Positions 16,939-25,488 are shown, counted from the stretch's first letter. The stretch is 31,400 nucleotides of DNA from Nitrosomonadaceae bacterium (GCA_919902625.1 CAKKRO010000121.1:1-31400), one strand, 5' to 3'. Program-made: numbers and translations. Notes: generated from the sequence alone by a model not told the origin.

Positions 16939-16977
16939 CTAATAGGATATAGAAACTAAAATTTTTTATCCTATTAG
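16939..16977. repeat. 11-bp perfect inverted repeat at the birA start
   Basis: CTAATAGGATA (16939-16949) and TATCCTATTAG (16967-16977) are perfect complements separated by 17 bp. The left arm ends one base before the birA ATG at 16937. In the birA mRNA this would fold over the ribosome-binding region; as DNA it is a good operator shape. No U tract follows on the minus strand, so a terminator for rplQ is unlikely. It does not resemble the E. coli BirA site. Confidence 0.6.
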
Positions 16978-17044
16978 CAGATTTAAGTGATTTTAATTGC
17001 CAAAATAGTAATGAACTTATGGAAAGTTAATCGAAACAATCGCT

Positions 17045-17449
17045 TTATTCTTCAATTCTTACTGATTCTGATTTCGAGTCTTGCTTGTCTTCTGGTCTAT
17101 CTACAAGTTCTACTAGTGCCATCGGAGCGTTATCACCCTTTCTGAAACCATATTTTAAGATTCTTAAATACCCCCCCGGTCGTGCTACATAACGAGGGCC
17201 TAATTCTGAAAATAGTTTAGTCACAATTTCGCGATCACGAAGTCTGCTAAATGCCAATCTTCGATTAGACAATGATGGGGTTTTACCTAAGGTAATCACA
17301 GGCTCGACATATCTTCTCAGCTCTTTTGCCTTTGGCAAGGTAGTCTTAATAATTTCATGTCGCAACAATGAATTGCTCATGTTTCGAAACATAGCTGTAC
17401 GATGACTACTTGAGCGGTTTAATTTTCTTAACGCATTATTGTGGCGCAT
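17045..17449 (-). CDS. rplQ: 50S ribosomal protein L17
   Basis: Large-subunit protein near the exit tunnel. The 134 residues open with MRHNNALRKLNRSSSHRTAM, the diagnostic L17 start, followed by the usual core and a short charged C-terminal tail slightly longer than in E. coli. AAGGA stands 8 nt before the ATG. Its start overlaps the end of rpoA by 14 bp, and it closes the ribosomal cluster. Confidence 0.97.
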   Translation of the reverse strand: MRHNNALRKLNRSSSHRTAMFRNMSNSLLRHEIIKTTLPKAKELRRYVEPVITLGKTPSLSNRRLAFSRLRDREIVTKLFSELGPRYVARPGGYLRILKYGFRKGDNAPMALVELVDRPEDKQDSKSESVRIEE

Positions 17450-18440
17450 GATTTAAATCCTTCGCAATATTATCAAGATTTGCCGGTGGCCAATTATCTA
17501 ATTTCATTCCTAATGTAAGCTCGCGTGATGCCAGAACTTCTTTTATTTCATTAAGTGACTTTCTTCCCAAATTTGGAGTACGCAATAACTCAGCCTCTGT
17601 TCGTTGAATCAGATCACCAATGTAATAAATATTTTCAACCTTAAGACAATTAGCAGATCTCACGGTCAATTCCAAGTCATCAACAGGTCGTAATAGAATA
17701 GGATCTATTTGAGGTACCTGTGGTAGTTCTTTAGGTATAGGAGTGCTCTCTAAATCAGCAAAAACAGATAATTGTTGAACTAAAACACGCGCTGCATAGC
17801 GTATTGCTTCTTCGGGTTCAACGACACCATTTGTTTCAAGATCCATTATAAGTTTATCAAGATCAGTTCTTTGCTCAACACGTGCACTTTCTACTGTATA
17901 GCTAACACGTCTAATAGGACTGAAAGATGCGTCTAATAAAATTGTTCCGATGCTCTTATCAGAATCTTTATTTCTCCTGATAGTAGCAGGTACATATCCT
18001 CGACCCTTTTCAACTTTCAGCTGGATATCAATCTTTCCACCCGACGTTAAGTGAGCAATCACATGATCAGGATTCATGATTTCAACATCGTGGCCGATCT
18101 CAATATCACTCGCTGTTACGACACCTTTACCAACCTTCTTCAAAGACAGAATAGCTTCATTATTATTATGAAGTTTTAATACAATGCCCTTGATATTCAA
18201 TAAAATATCAACAACATCTTCCTGCACTCCATCCAGTGCAGAGTATTCGTGAACAACACCCGCTATTTTCACCTCTGTAGGAGCATAGCCCGTCATGGAT
18301 GACAAAAGTATTCGTCGCAGCGCATTTCCTAAGGTATGACCATATCCTCTCTCGAACGGCTCCATTACAACTTTAGCATGTAATGGTGATATGTTTTGAA
18401 CATCAATAATACGTGGTGTTAATAATTCATTACCTTGCAT
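17436..18440 (-). CDS. rpoA: RNA polymerase alpha subunit
   Basis: Scaffold for RNA polymerase assembly and target of activators and UP elements. From the ATG at 18440 it has 334 residues. The N-terminal dimerisation domain includes VVMEPFERGYGHTLGNALRR, a linker follows, and the C-terminal domain near residues 240-325 has LELTVRSANCLK and TPNLGRKSLNEIKEVL. A longer frame begins at a TTG ten codons upstream, but AAAGGA lies 7 nt before the ATG and homologues start here. It lies 43 bp after rpsD in the alpha operon. Confidence 0.97.
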   Translation of the reverse strand: MQGNELLTPRIIDVQNISPLHAKVVMEPFERGYGHTLGNALRRILLSSMTGYAPTEVKIAGVVHEYSALDGVQEDVVDILLNIKGIVLKLHNNNEAILSLKKVGKGVVTASDIEIGHDVEIMNPDHVIAHLTSGGKIDIQLKVEKGRGYVPATIRRNKDSDKSIGTILLDASFSPIRRVSYTVESARVEQRTDLDKLIMDLETNGVVEPEEAIRYAARVLVQQLSVFADLESTPIPKELPQVPQIDPILLRPVDDLELTVRSANCLKVENIYYIGDLIQRTEAELLRTPNLGRKSLNEIKEVLASRELTLGMKLDNWPPANLDNIAKDLNHAPQ

Positions 18441-18483
18441 AGTAATGTCCTTTAGCGTAAAGCAAGCCAATAAATAAAATTAA

Positions 18484-19110
18484 TTACTTAGAATATAATT
18501 CCACAACCAATGATTCATTAATTGTTGCGGATAGTTCTGATCGTTCGGGTTTCGCTTTAAAAGTACCTTTCATACCTTTAACATCCATTTCTATCCATGT
18601 TGGGAAATTACGACTATCAGCAGCTTCTAATGCTGTTTTAATACGCAATTGGTTTTTAGCATTTTTTGCAATTTCAATGGTATCGCCAGCTTTAACTAAA
18701 TAGGCTGGTATATTTACACGATGACCATTCACAAGAATACAATTATGCCTTACGACTTGTCTTGCTTCGGCACGGGATGAACCAAAACCCATATGATATG
18801 CGACATTATCAAGACGGCTCTCAAGTAATTGCAATAAGTTATCACCAGTAACACCGCGGTGCTTATCAGCCGCTTTATAAATATTACGGAATTGTCTTTC
18901 TAATATTCCATATATTTTTCTAATTTTCTGTTTTTCACGAAGCTGCCCACCGTAGTCAGATAGCCTCCCTTTCTTCTGTCCATGTTGTCCAGGAGGGTAA
19001 TTTCGTCTTTCAATTGCACATTTATCTGTAAAACATTTCTCGCCTTTTAAGAATAACTTTTCGCCTTCTCGTCGACATTGCTTACATTTCGGTTCAAGAT
19101 TTCTAGCCAA
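18484..19110 (-). CDS. rpsD: 30S ribosomal protein S4 (TTG start)
   Basis: Primary 16S rRNA-binding protein that starts 30S assembly; in enterobacteria it also represses the alpha operon. The protein of 208 residues begins ARNLEPKCKQCRREGEK after the start codon, as in other betaproteobacterial S4, and contains the S4 RNA-binding domain (LESRLDNVAYHMGFG). The only start that fits homologues is TTG at 19110, with GAGGAG 6 nt upstream that overlaps the rpsK stop. The longer frame up to 19155 runs into rpsK and is rejected. Cys residues in CKQC and CFTDKC form the N-terminal zinc-finger-like cluster. Confidence 0.96.
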   Translation of the reverse strand: MARNLEPKCKQCRREGEKLFLKGEKCFTDKCAIERRNYPPGQHGQKKGRLSDYGGQLREKQKIRKIYGILERQFRNIYKAADKHRGVTGDNLLQLLESRLDNVAYHMGFGSSRAEARQVVRHNCILVNGHRVNIPAYLVKAGDTIEIAKNAKNQLRIKTALEAADSRNFPTWIEMDVKGMKGTFKAKPERSELSATINESLVVELYSK

Positions 19111-19120
19111 CGCATTCTCC

Positions 19121-19510
19121 TCAAATACGACGTTTTTTTGGTGGACGACAACCATTGTGCGGAACAGGTGTCACATCAGAAATACTCGTAATTTTAAAAC
19201 CAGCCGCATTCAAAGCTCGAACAGCAGAGTCTCTTCCAGGTCCGGGTCCTTTGATTCTTACTTCCAGATTTCTGACACCACAATCGATGGCTACCTTACT
19301 TGCATTCTCAGCAGCAACCTGAGCTGCGAATGGAGTGCTTTTTCGAGATCCTTTAAAACCGGCCCCTCCAGAAGTAGCCCAAGATAGCGCATTTCCCTGT
19401 CTATCTGTAATAGTCACTATAGTATTGTTAAACGAAGCATGAATATGTGCTATGCCTTCTGACACATTCTTTTTAATTTTCTTTCGAACACGCGAAACTG
19501 CCTTAACCAT
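19121..19510 (-). CDS. rpsK: 30S ribosomal protein S11
   Basis: Platform protein of the small subunit next to the mRNA in the E site. The 129 residues contain HIHASFNNTIVTITD, SWATSGGAGFKGSRKSTPFA and the C-terminal VTPVPHNGCRPPKKRRI, all invariant S11 blocks. The gap to rpsM is 49 bp and to rpsD 10 bp. Confidence 0.97.
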   Translation of the reverse strand: MVKAVSRVRKKIKKNVSEGIAHIHASFNNTIVTITDRQGNALSWATSGGAGFKGSRKSTPFAAQVAAENASKVAIDCGVRNLEVRIKGPGPGRDSAVRALNAAGFKITSISDVTPVPHNGCRPPKKRRI

Positions 19511-19559
19511 GGAAATAATATTCCTTATTTATATTTGAATAGATGTAATATTTTGATAA

Positions 19560-19919
19560 TTATCTCGCTCGAATAGCCTTACGTGGGCCTTTGCGTGTTC
19601 TAGCATTCGTACGTGTGCGCTGGCCCCGTACAGGAAGTCCACGTCGATGCCGCAGACCTCGATAGCAACCAAGATCCATCAGTCTCTTGATATTCATGGA
19701 TATTTCTCGACGCAAATCTCCTTCAATCGTGAGCTTAGCAATATGATCACGCAATTGATCAATCTGCTCTTCAGATAAATCTTTTAATTTCTTATCTGTT
19801 TCAATGCCAACTGATTTACATATATTTTTAGAGCTTGATCTGCCAATACCATAAATAGCTGTAAGAGCAATACCTACATGCTGATGATTTGGAATATTTA
19901 CGCCAGCGATACGCGCCAT
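19560..19919 (-). CDS. rpsM: 30S ribosomal protein S13
   Basis: Head protein of the small subunit that contacts the 50S subunit and P-site tRNA. The 119 residues start MARIAGVNIPNHQHVGIAL and end in the basic tail RTNARTRKGPRKAIRAR that reaches the P-site tRNA. AGGA lies upstream of the ATG. It is the first of the rpsM-K-D-rpoA-rplQ group, 36 bp after rpmJ. Confidence 0.97.
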   Translation of the reverse strand: MARIAGVNIPNHQHVGIALTAIYGIGRSSSKNICKSVGIETDKKLKDLSEEQIDQLRDHIAKLTIEGDLRREISMNIKRLMDLGCYRGLRHRRGLPVRGQRTRTNARTRKGPRKAIRAR

Positions 19920-19955
19920 TTAATTTTCCTATGTTTATGCTAAGATTGAGTTAGT

Positions 19956-20069
19956 TTAGCCTTGTCGTTGTTTGTGGCGAGGATCAGAACATATCACTCG
20001 TACAACTCGATTTCGACGAATTATTTTACAATTTCTACAGAATTTTTTTACAGATGCATTTACTTTCAT
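19956..20069 (-). CDS. rpmJ: 50S ribosomal protein L36
   Basis: Small zinc-ribbon protein of the large subunit. The 37 residues, found by translating the minus strand here, are basic and carry Cys11, Cys14, Cys27 and His32, the CCCH zinc-binding set of the C+ form. AAGGA stands 8 nt before the ATG. It sits between infA and rpsM, the usual place in betaproteobacteria. Confidence 0.96.
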   Translation of the reverse strand: MKVNASVKKFCRNCKIIRRNRVVRVICSDPRHKQRQG

Positions 20070-20126
20070 TTGAAGAATCCTTTATTTAACAAAATTTCTA
20101 CTCCGCCACACAAAATGCAAAAAAAA

Positions 20127-20345
20127 TTATTTGGCACGAAATGTAATTCTTGCACGCGTCAGATCATAAGGCGTTAGATCAACTGTAACCTTATCCCCAG
20201 GTAATATTCTTATATAATGCATACGCATCTTCCCTGATATATGACCCAACACAATATGTCCGTTCTCAAGTTTAACTCTGAATGTAGCATTGGGGAGTGT
20301 TTCAAGAATCTCTCCTTGCATTTGTATTGTTTCTTCTTTGGCCAT
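20127..20345 (-). CDS. infA: Translation initiation factor IF-1
   Basis: OB-fold protein that binds the A site of the 30S subunit during initiation. All 72 residues match the family: MAKEETIQMQGEILETLPN at the start and LPGDKVTVDLTPYDLTRARI near the end. GAGAG lies just before the ATG. Its position between secY and rpmJ, rather than elsewhere as in E. coli, is common in betaproteobacteria. Confidence 0.96.
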   Translation of the reverse strand: MAKEETIQMQGEILETLPNATFRVKLENGHIVLGHISGKMRMHYIRILPGDKVTVDLTPYDLTRARITFRAK

Positions 20346-20367
20346 TAACTCTCTATTTCAATTAAAT

Positions 20368-21699
20368 TTATCTTGCTGATAATCGCCCGGTAGTGCCTTT
20401 GAAATTGGTTTTTTTCAATAGGCTATCATATTGTGATGACATAACATGTGATTGCACTTGCGACATAAAATCCATAGTCACAATAACTATGATTAAGAGG
20501 GAAGTCCCGCCAAAATAAAAAGGCACATTCCACTTAAGAATCAAAAATTCAGGTAATAAACAAACAAGCGTTACATAAATTGATCCAGTCAGCGTTAAGC
20601 GTAACATTATCCTTTCGATATAGCGTGTCGTTTGATCTCCGGGTCGTATACCAGGTATAAAAGCTCCACTCTTTTTAAGATTATCTGAAGTTTCTTTTGG
20701 GTTAAAAACAAGTGCGGTATAAAAGAAACAAAAGAAAATAATCATGACAGCATATAGAATCACATAGATAGGCTGTCCTGGCGATAAAGCAGCACTAACA
20801 TCCTTTAACCAAATCATCGATTCGCCACTTGCAAACCAACCTGCCAAAGTCGCAGGAAATAAAATAATACTCGATGCAAAAATAGGCGGTATAACACCAG
20901 CCATATTAAGTTTTAATGGCAAATGCGAACTCTGTCCGCCATAAACTTTACGGCCGACTTGGCGTTTTGCATAATTAACAAGTATTCTTCTTTGCCCCTT
21001 CTCTACAAAAACAACAAACCCGGTAACTAAAGCAGCCGCTATAAAAATACCCAACGCAACTAAAAAGTGCATTGATCCAGTACTCACCAGATCTAAAGTA
21101 CCACCAATAGCGCTTGGCAATCCTGCAGCAATGCCAGCAAAAATTATTAGAGAAATTCCGTTACCTATGCCACGCTCTGTAATCTGTTCCCCTAACCACA
21201 TCAAAAATATAGTTCCGGTTACTAATGTAATTACCGTTGTAAATATAAACATACCTCCTGGATTTATTACTAATCCAGCTTGTGATTGCAATGCAATCGA
21301 TATTCCATAGCTTTGGACAAGAGCCAATGCCAAAGTTCCGTATCTTGTATATTGCGTAATTTTTCTTCTTCCACTTTCCCCTTCTTTTTTCAACGCTTCA
21401 AGATAGGGAACAGCTACAGTTCCTAACTGCATAATAATAGATGCAGAAATATATGGCATAATGCCAAGCGCAAAAATTGAGAATCTTGAAAGCGCCCCTC
21501 CCGAAAACATATTGAACATGCCAAGCACGCCACTTTCTTGAGATTCAAATAAATCTTTCAATACAATCGGATCTATCCCCGGAACAGGCACATGCGCGCC
21601 GATTCTATATACAATCAGCGCAAGCAATAGAAACCATAAACGTCGCTTTAGATCAGCGAATTTGTCTACGGGTTTATTTAACATTCCTTTTATAGCCAA
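20368..21699 (-). CDS. secY: Protein translocase subunit SecY (TTG start)
   Basis: Channel of the Sec translocon in the inner membrane. The 443 residues have about ten membrane segments, beginning with LLLALIVYRIGAHVPVPGID, and include the plug region with FNMFSGGALSRFSIFALGIMP. Cytoplasmic loops such as EKGQRRILVNYAKRQ and FNPKETSDNLKKSGAFIPGI bind SecA and the ribosome. The start codon is TTG, with AAGGA 6 nt before it. The next ATG, five codons on, has its AAGGA directly abutting and is less likely. It follows rplO by 17 bp. Confidence 0.96.
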   Translation of the reverse strand: MAIKGMLNKPVDKFADLKRRLWFLLLALIVYRIGAHVPVPGIDPIVLKDLFESQESGVLGMFNMFSGGALSRFSIFALGIMPYISASIIMQLGTVAVPYLEALKKEGESGRRKITQYTRYGTLALALVQSYGISIALQSQAGLVINPGGMFIFTTVITLVTGTIFLMWLGEQITERGIGNGISLIIFAGIAAGLPSAIGGTLDLVSTGSMHFLVALGIFIAAALVTGFVVFVEKGQRRILVNYAKRQVGRKVYGGQSSHLPLKLNMAGVIPPIFASSIILFPATLAGWFASGESMIWLKDVSAALSPGQPIYVILYAVMIIFFCFFYTALVFNPKETSDNLKKSGAFIPGIRPGDQTTRYIERIMLRLTLTGSIYVTLVCLLPEFLILKWNVPFYFGGTSLLIIVIVTMDFMSQVQSHVMSSQYDSLLKKTNFKGTTGRLSAR

Positions 21700-21716
21700 T
21701 TTATTTCCTTATACTT

Positions 21717-22148
21717 CTATGAAATAGTACCACCAATTGTTTCTATTGCTTTTTTTACACCATTACTAACCAAAATACCTTGCAGATTTATCTTTTTATC
21801 ACAGACACCTGATTTATAAATTTTCACTTTCTTCGTATTACCAGGGATAATATTATTATTCTTCAAAACTGTAATATTAATTTCAGTCTCCAGCAGAGCA
21901 TGTAAATCAGATAATCTTAATCGGGGATATTTGCGACTACTCAGTATGGAAAAACCTCGTTTTGGTAAGCGTCGCTGAATTGGCATTTGACCACCTTCGA
22001 AGCCAACTTTATGAAAACCACCAGTTCTCGATTTCTGTCCTTTATGTCCACGGCCACATGTTTTTCCAAATCCGGATCCTATGCCGCGGCCGACTCTTAT
22101 TTTACTCTTTTTGGCACCAATCGCAGGTTTTAGTGAATTCAAGTACAT
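21717..22148 (-). CDS. rplO: 50S ribosomal protein L15
   Basis: Large-subunit assembly protein. The 143 residues start MYLNSLKPAIGAKKSKIRVG and contain the Gly-rich RGIGSGFGKTCGRGHKGQKSR segment that threads into 23S rRNA, plus the globular C-terminal domain. It follows rpmD by 5 bp. No good Shine-Dalgarno sequence is visible, which suggests coupling to rpmD. Confidence 0.96.
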   Translation of the reverse strand: MYLNSLKPAIGAKKSKIRVGRGIGSGFGKTCGRGHKGQKSRTGGFHKVGFEGGQMPIQRRLPKRGFSILSSRKYPRLRLSDLHALLETEINITVLKNNNIIPGNTKKVKIYKSGVCDKKINLQGILVSNGVKKAIETIGGTIS

Positions 22149-22153
22149 ACGTT

Positions 22154-22348
22154 TTAATCACACTTTATAAGATAATCAACTTTATGAATCATTCCACGAG
22201 TCTCAGGTGTATCTGCGAGTATCGAGAAGCTATTTAGCTTTCGCAATCCAAGACCTCGAACAGTCGCACGATGAGATTGCTTCGTTCCTATGAGGCTTTT
22301 TACAAGGGTTACTTTAATTGTTTTTTGCTTTTTAGTATTAACCATCAT
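22154..22348 (-). CDS. rpmD: 50S ribosomal protein L30
   Basis: Small large-subunit protein. The 64 residues include KTIKVTLVKSLIGTKQSHR and the invariant LGLRKLNS. Two ATG codons stand in tandem (22348 and 22345); the first overlaps the rpsE stop as ATGA, so either may be used. No properly spaced Shine-Dalgarno sequence is seen, and coupling to rpsE is likely. Confidence 0.95.
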   Translation of the reverse strand: MMVNTKKQKTIKVTLVKSLIGTKQSHRATVRGLGLRKLNSFSILADTPETRGMIHKVDYLIKCD

Positions 22349-22881
22349 TCCTGTCCAAGTATCTCTTTTACAGTTTTCCCCCGCTTTGCTGCTATATTTG
22401 CTGGCGTACTCATGGAATTCAGTCCCTTCAGTGTTGCTCTCACAACATTATACGGATTAGTCGAGCCAATGCATTTTGCAAGTATATTGGTCATTCCCAT
22501 TACCTCGAATATAGCTCGCATTGGTCCGCCTGCAATAATTCCTGTTCCTTCTGGTGCTGGTTGCATATATACCTTAGCGGCCCCATGTGAACCAGTAATC
22601 GGATGATAGATAGTCCCACCTTTCAGTTTTACTTTAATCATTTTTCTGCGCGCTTCATCCATTGCCTTCTGCACAGCCACGGGTACTTCGCGCGATTTAC
22701 CTTTACCCATGCCTACACCACCGTCACCATCTCCGACAACAGTAAGTGCTGCAAACCCTAAGATACGCCCACCTTTTACTACTTTGGTAACTCTATTGAT
22801 AGCAACCATTTTTTCGCGCAGATCATCACCACTTTCCTCAGTTCCGGCTGCTTTAGCATTCATCTTTCCAATTTTGGCCAT
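22345..22881 (-). CDS. rpsE: 30S ribosomal protein S5
   Basis: Small-subunit protein at the mRNA entry site, involved in decoding accuracy. From ATG 22881 it has 178 residues with the S5 double-stranded RNA-binding-like domain (LREKMVAINRVTKVVKGGRI) and the C-terminal fold (GTGIIAGGPMRAIFEVMG). The frame could extend two codons to a TTG, but AAGG lies 7 nt before the ATG. The end overlaps rpmD by 4 bp. Confidence 0.96.
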   Translation of the reverse strand: MAKIGKMNAKAAGTEESGDDLREKMVAINRVTKVVKGGRILGFAALTVVGDGDGGVGMGKGKSREVPVAVQKAMDEARRKMIKVKLKGGTIYHPITGSHGAAKVYMQPAPEGTGIIAGGPMRAIFEVMGMTNILAKCIGSTNPYNVVRATLKGLNSMSTPANIAAKRGKTVKEILGQE

Positions 22882-22895
22882 CTTCAAACCTTCAT

Positions 22896-23252
22896 TTAGA
22901 ATTTAAGTCCATGTTCTCGTGCTGCATCTGCCAATGCCTTCACTCGGCCATGGTATTTATAACCAGCTCTATCAAAGGCTATGCTTGATATTCCACATTT
23001 TTTACCTTTTTCCGCGATTCTTTTTCCTATGAGGGTGGCAGCTAACATGTTGCCTCCAGAAGATATTTCCTTACGAACTTCCGGCTCTAAAGTAGATGCA
23101 GAGGCAATTATTTTATTATTGTGGTCATCAATAAGCTGTGCGTAGATATGCAAATTAGTACGATGGACTGATAATCGTATTATATTTAACTCAGCAATTT
23201 TAATCCGCGTCTTTCTCGAACGTCTGATTCTTTTTTCTTTTAAATTCAGCAT
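22896..23252 (-). CDS. rplR: 50S ribosomal protein L18
   Basis: 5S rRNA-binding protein of the central protuberance. The 118 residues have the basic N-terminus (LKEKRIRRSRKTRIKIAEL), LSVHRTNLHIYAQLIDD and the C-terminal FDRAGYKYHGRVKALADAAR typical of L18. It lies 11 bp after rplF. Confidence 0.96.
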   Translation of the reverse strand: MLNLKEKRIRRSRKTRIKIAELNIIRLSVHRTNLHIYAQLIDDHNNKIIASASTLEPEVRKEISSGGNMLAATLIGKRIAEKGKKCGISSIAFDRAGYKYHGRVKALADAAREHGLKF

Positions 23253-23263
23253 ATTGATCTCAA

Positions 23264-23797
23264 TTATTTTTTCTTCGTTTCTTTGAGAATGATAACTTCA
23301 TCGGAATATCGCACACCTTTACCTTTATAAGGCTCAGGTTTTCTGTAGGCACGAATCTCCGCTGCAGTTTGCCCTACTTTTTGTTTATCTATGCCTTTAA
23401 TAATTATTTCCGTTTGTGTCGGCGTCTCAATTGTAATTCCATTAGGAATAATGTGATCGATTGGATGTGAAAATCCTAATGCCAAGTTAATTTTATTTGC
23501 ATTAGCCTGTGCACGATAACCTACGCCAACCAGTAGCAGCTTTTTTTGGAATCCTATTGAGACACCATGCACCATATTGGACACCAGCGCACGAATCGTT
23601 CCCGATAAAGCGTTAGCATGCTTCGATTCGTTAGTCGCTTTAATCCTCAAAACATTATCAATTAACTCCAACGCCACATCTTTCGTTAATGTTTGTTGCA
23701 ACCTTCCCAATGGCCCCTTAATAGAAATTCCTATCGGCGATATGTTAATTTCAATATTGGAAGGTATGGATATTGGGTTATTACTTACTCGTGACAT
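23264..23797 (-). CDS. rplF: 50S ribosomal protein L6
   Basis: Large-subunit protein near the factor-binding site. From ATG 23797 it has 177 residues, the standard length, beginning MSRVSNNPISIPSNIEI and ending with EPYKGKGVRYSDEVIILKE. The longer frame starts at a TTG seven codons upstream and is rejected because AAGGA lies 9 nt before this ATG. The gene follows rpsH by 13 bp. Confidence 0.96.
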   Translation of the reverse strand: MSRVSNNPISIPSNIEINISPIGISIKGPLGRLQQTLTKDVALELIDNVLRIKATNESKHANALSGTIRALVSNMVHGVSIGFQKKLLLVGVGYRAQANANKINLALGFSHPIDHIIPNGITIETPTQTEIIIKGIDKQKVGQTAAEIRAYRKPEPYKGKGVRYSDEVIILKETKKK

Positions 23798-23810
23798 TTG
23801 GCAGAATCCT

Positions 23811-24206
23811 TTAAACAACTATACACAATAACTCACCACCAACGCCTGCTTCGCGGGCTTTGCGCCCTGTCATCACACCTTTGGATGTCGATACGATAGC
23901 AATTCCCAATCCATTCATAATACTTGGCAACGCGTTACTTGGTTTATATATTCTCAAACCCGGTTTACTTATACGTTTTATATCTTCGATTACCGGCGCT
24001 CCAGAATAATATTTAAGAGCAATTTCTAATACACTTTTGTTTTCGTGCTCTTTCGCATTGTAATTCTCGATATATCCTTCATCTTTCAGTACATTTGCTA
24101 TAGCCAATTTAATACGCGAACTTGGCATCTTAACTATTCTTTTTTTTGCCAATTGCGCATTACGTATGCGAGTTAACATATCTGCAATTGGATCGCTCAT
24201 ACTCAT
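23811..24206 (-). CDS. rpsH: 30S ribosomal protein S8
   Basis: Primary 16S rRNA-binding protein; in E. coli it is the translational repressor of the spc operon. The 131 residues from ATG 24206 begin MSMSDPIADMLTRIRNAQ and end VMTGRKAREAGVGGELLCIV, both standard. AGGTG lies 6 nt before this ATG; three upstream codons in frame are not needed. A 76-bp AT-rich gap separates it from rpsN. Confidence 0.96.
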   Translation of the reverse strand: MSMSDPIADMLTRIRNAQLAKKRIVKMPSSRIKLAIANVLKDEGYIENYNAKEHENKSVLEIALKYYSGAPVIEDIKRISKPGLRIYKPSNALPSIMNGLGIAIVSTSKGVMTGRKAREAGVGGELLCIVV

Positions 24207-24282
24207 AATTAACACCTAATAAGATTGAAATATCGAAAATACTATCTTCCACTATTCTTTAAATAAATAGTCATTGATTATG

Positions 24283-24588
24283 TTACCAGCTTGCTTTAAT
24301 GATTCCAGGTATCTTACCGCTCATTGCAATATCCCTCAGTTTACTTCTTCCCAATCCAAATTTTGAATAAACACCACGCGGTCTGCCCGTTAGCGTACAT
24401 CTATTCCTCAAACGAACCGGACTAGAATCTCTGGGCAATTTTTGCAACTTTATACGCGCATCAAACCGGTCATCTTCACTTAGCGTCCGATCATTCATTA
24501 TTCTATTCAAGTTTGAACGTTGTTCTGCATACTTACGAACAGTCTTTTGTCTTTTTACATTTCTATTGATAACAGAAAGTTTAGCCAT
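24283..24588 (-). CDS. rpsN: 30S ribosomal protein S14
   Basis: Small-subunit head protein. From ATG 24588 it has 101 residues, beginning MAKLSVINRNVKRQKTVRKY and ending IPGIIKASW. It lacks the zinc-binding cysteines, so it is the long, zinc-free form. The open frame extends 19 codons upstream into rplE, but GAGG before this ATG and family length decide the start, 7 bp after rplE ends. Confidence 0.96.
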   Translation of the reverse strand: MAKLSVINRNVKRQKTVRKYAEQRSNLNRIMNDRTLSEDDRFDARIKLQKLPRDSSPVRLRNRCTLTGRPRGVYSKFGLGRSKLRDIAMSGKIPGIIKASW

Positions 24589-24595
24589 CTCAACC

Positions 24596-25135
24596 TCAAT
24601 TCTTGAACGGAAAGTTAAAAGCAGACAACAATGCCTTAGCTTCAATATCGTTCTTGGCTGTTGTAGTTATCGAAATATTCATGCCACGCAGCGCATCAAT
24701 TTTGTCGTAATCAATTTCAGGAAAAATAATCTGTTCTTTTATACCCATATTGTAATTACCTCTTCCGTCAAACGACTTACCTGGAATTCCGCGGAAATCA
24801 CGAATCCTGGGTATAGCAATTGTTATTAAACGGTCCAAGAATTCATACATTCGAACTCGACGCAGCGTTACCATACAGCCTATTGGATAGCCCTCTCTTA
24901 CCTTGAAAGTTGCAATTGATTTTTTTGCTCTAGTCACTACAGGCTGCTGTCCACAGATTTTTTTCATGTCAGAAAGAGCATGTTCAACAATCTTCTTATC
25001 AGCAGTTGCCTCGCCCAGTCCGATATTAAGTGTGATTTTTCTGATACGGGGAACTTCCATTAAAGAATTATATTTAAATTGATCTATCAACTGCTTAGTA
25101 ACAGTATTACGATAATATTCTTGTAAACGTGCCAT
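24596..25135 (-). CDS. rplE: 50S ribosomal protein L5
   Basis: 5S rRNA-binding protein that touches P-site tRNA. The 179 residues include NSLMEVPRIRKITLNIGLGE, AKKSIATFKVREGYPIGCMV and GNYNMGIKEQIIFPEI, all invariant L5 blocks. It follows rplX by 17 bp and runs into rpsN with its stop inside the rpsN ribosome-binding region. Confidence 0.97.
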   Translation of the reverse strand: MARLQEYYRNTVTKQLIDQFKYNSLMEVPRIRKITLNIGLGEATADKKIVEHALSDMKKICGQQPVVTRAKKSIATFKVREGYPIGCMVTLRRVRMYEFLDRLITIAIPRIRDFRGIPGKSFDGRGNYNMGIKEQIIFPEIDYDKIDALRGMNISITTTAKNDIEAKALLSAFNFPFKN

Positions 25136-25152
25136 AACCTCTGTTCCCGGTA

Positions 25153-25470
25153 TTATGATTCTATTAATTCGCCAGTCGATCTAAATATGCGAATCTTATT
25201 TTTATCAGCATCAACTTTAAATCCAATTCGATCAGATTTTTTCGAAGTGAAATTGTAAATTGCAACATTAGAAATATGAATAGGCATCTCTTGATTAATT
25301 ATTCCACCAGCACTTCCATTGGCTGGATTCGGCTTCTGATGTTTTTTTACAGAATTCACACCTTGGACAACAATGCGATCAGATCCATCCACACGAACAA
25401 TAGTCCCTCGCTTACCTTTATCTTTCCCGGCAATAATAATAACATCATCACCTTTTCTTAACTTTCGCAT
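25153..25470 (-). CDS. rplX: 50S ribosomal protein L24
   Basis: Early assembly protein of the large subunit with a KOW motif (GDDVIIIAGKDKGKRGTIV, residues 7-25). The 105 residues end with a basic region typical of L24. AGGA lies 6 nt before the ATG. It follows rplN by 18 bp. Confidence 0.96.
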   Translation of the reverse strand: MRKLRKGDDVIIIAGKDKGKRGTIVRVDGSDRIVVQGVNSVKKHQKPNPANGSAGGIINQEMPIHISNVAIYNFTSKKSDRIGFKVDADKNKIRIFRSTGELIES

Positions 25471-25488
25471 ATTCTTTCCTGTTTACAA

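Noticed and set aside
18441..18470. Longer rpoA start at TTG 18470
   Set aside because: Homologues start at the ATG at 18440, which has AAAGGA 7 nt upstream; the extra ten codons contain that Shine-Dalgarno sequence.
24589..24645. 19-codon N-terminal extension of rpsN
   Set aside because: It overlaps the end of rplE, is out of family length, and the internal ATG has its own Shine-Dalgarno sequence.
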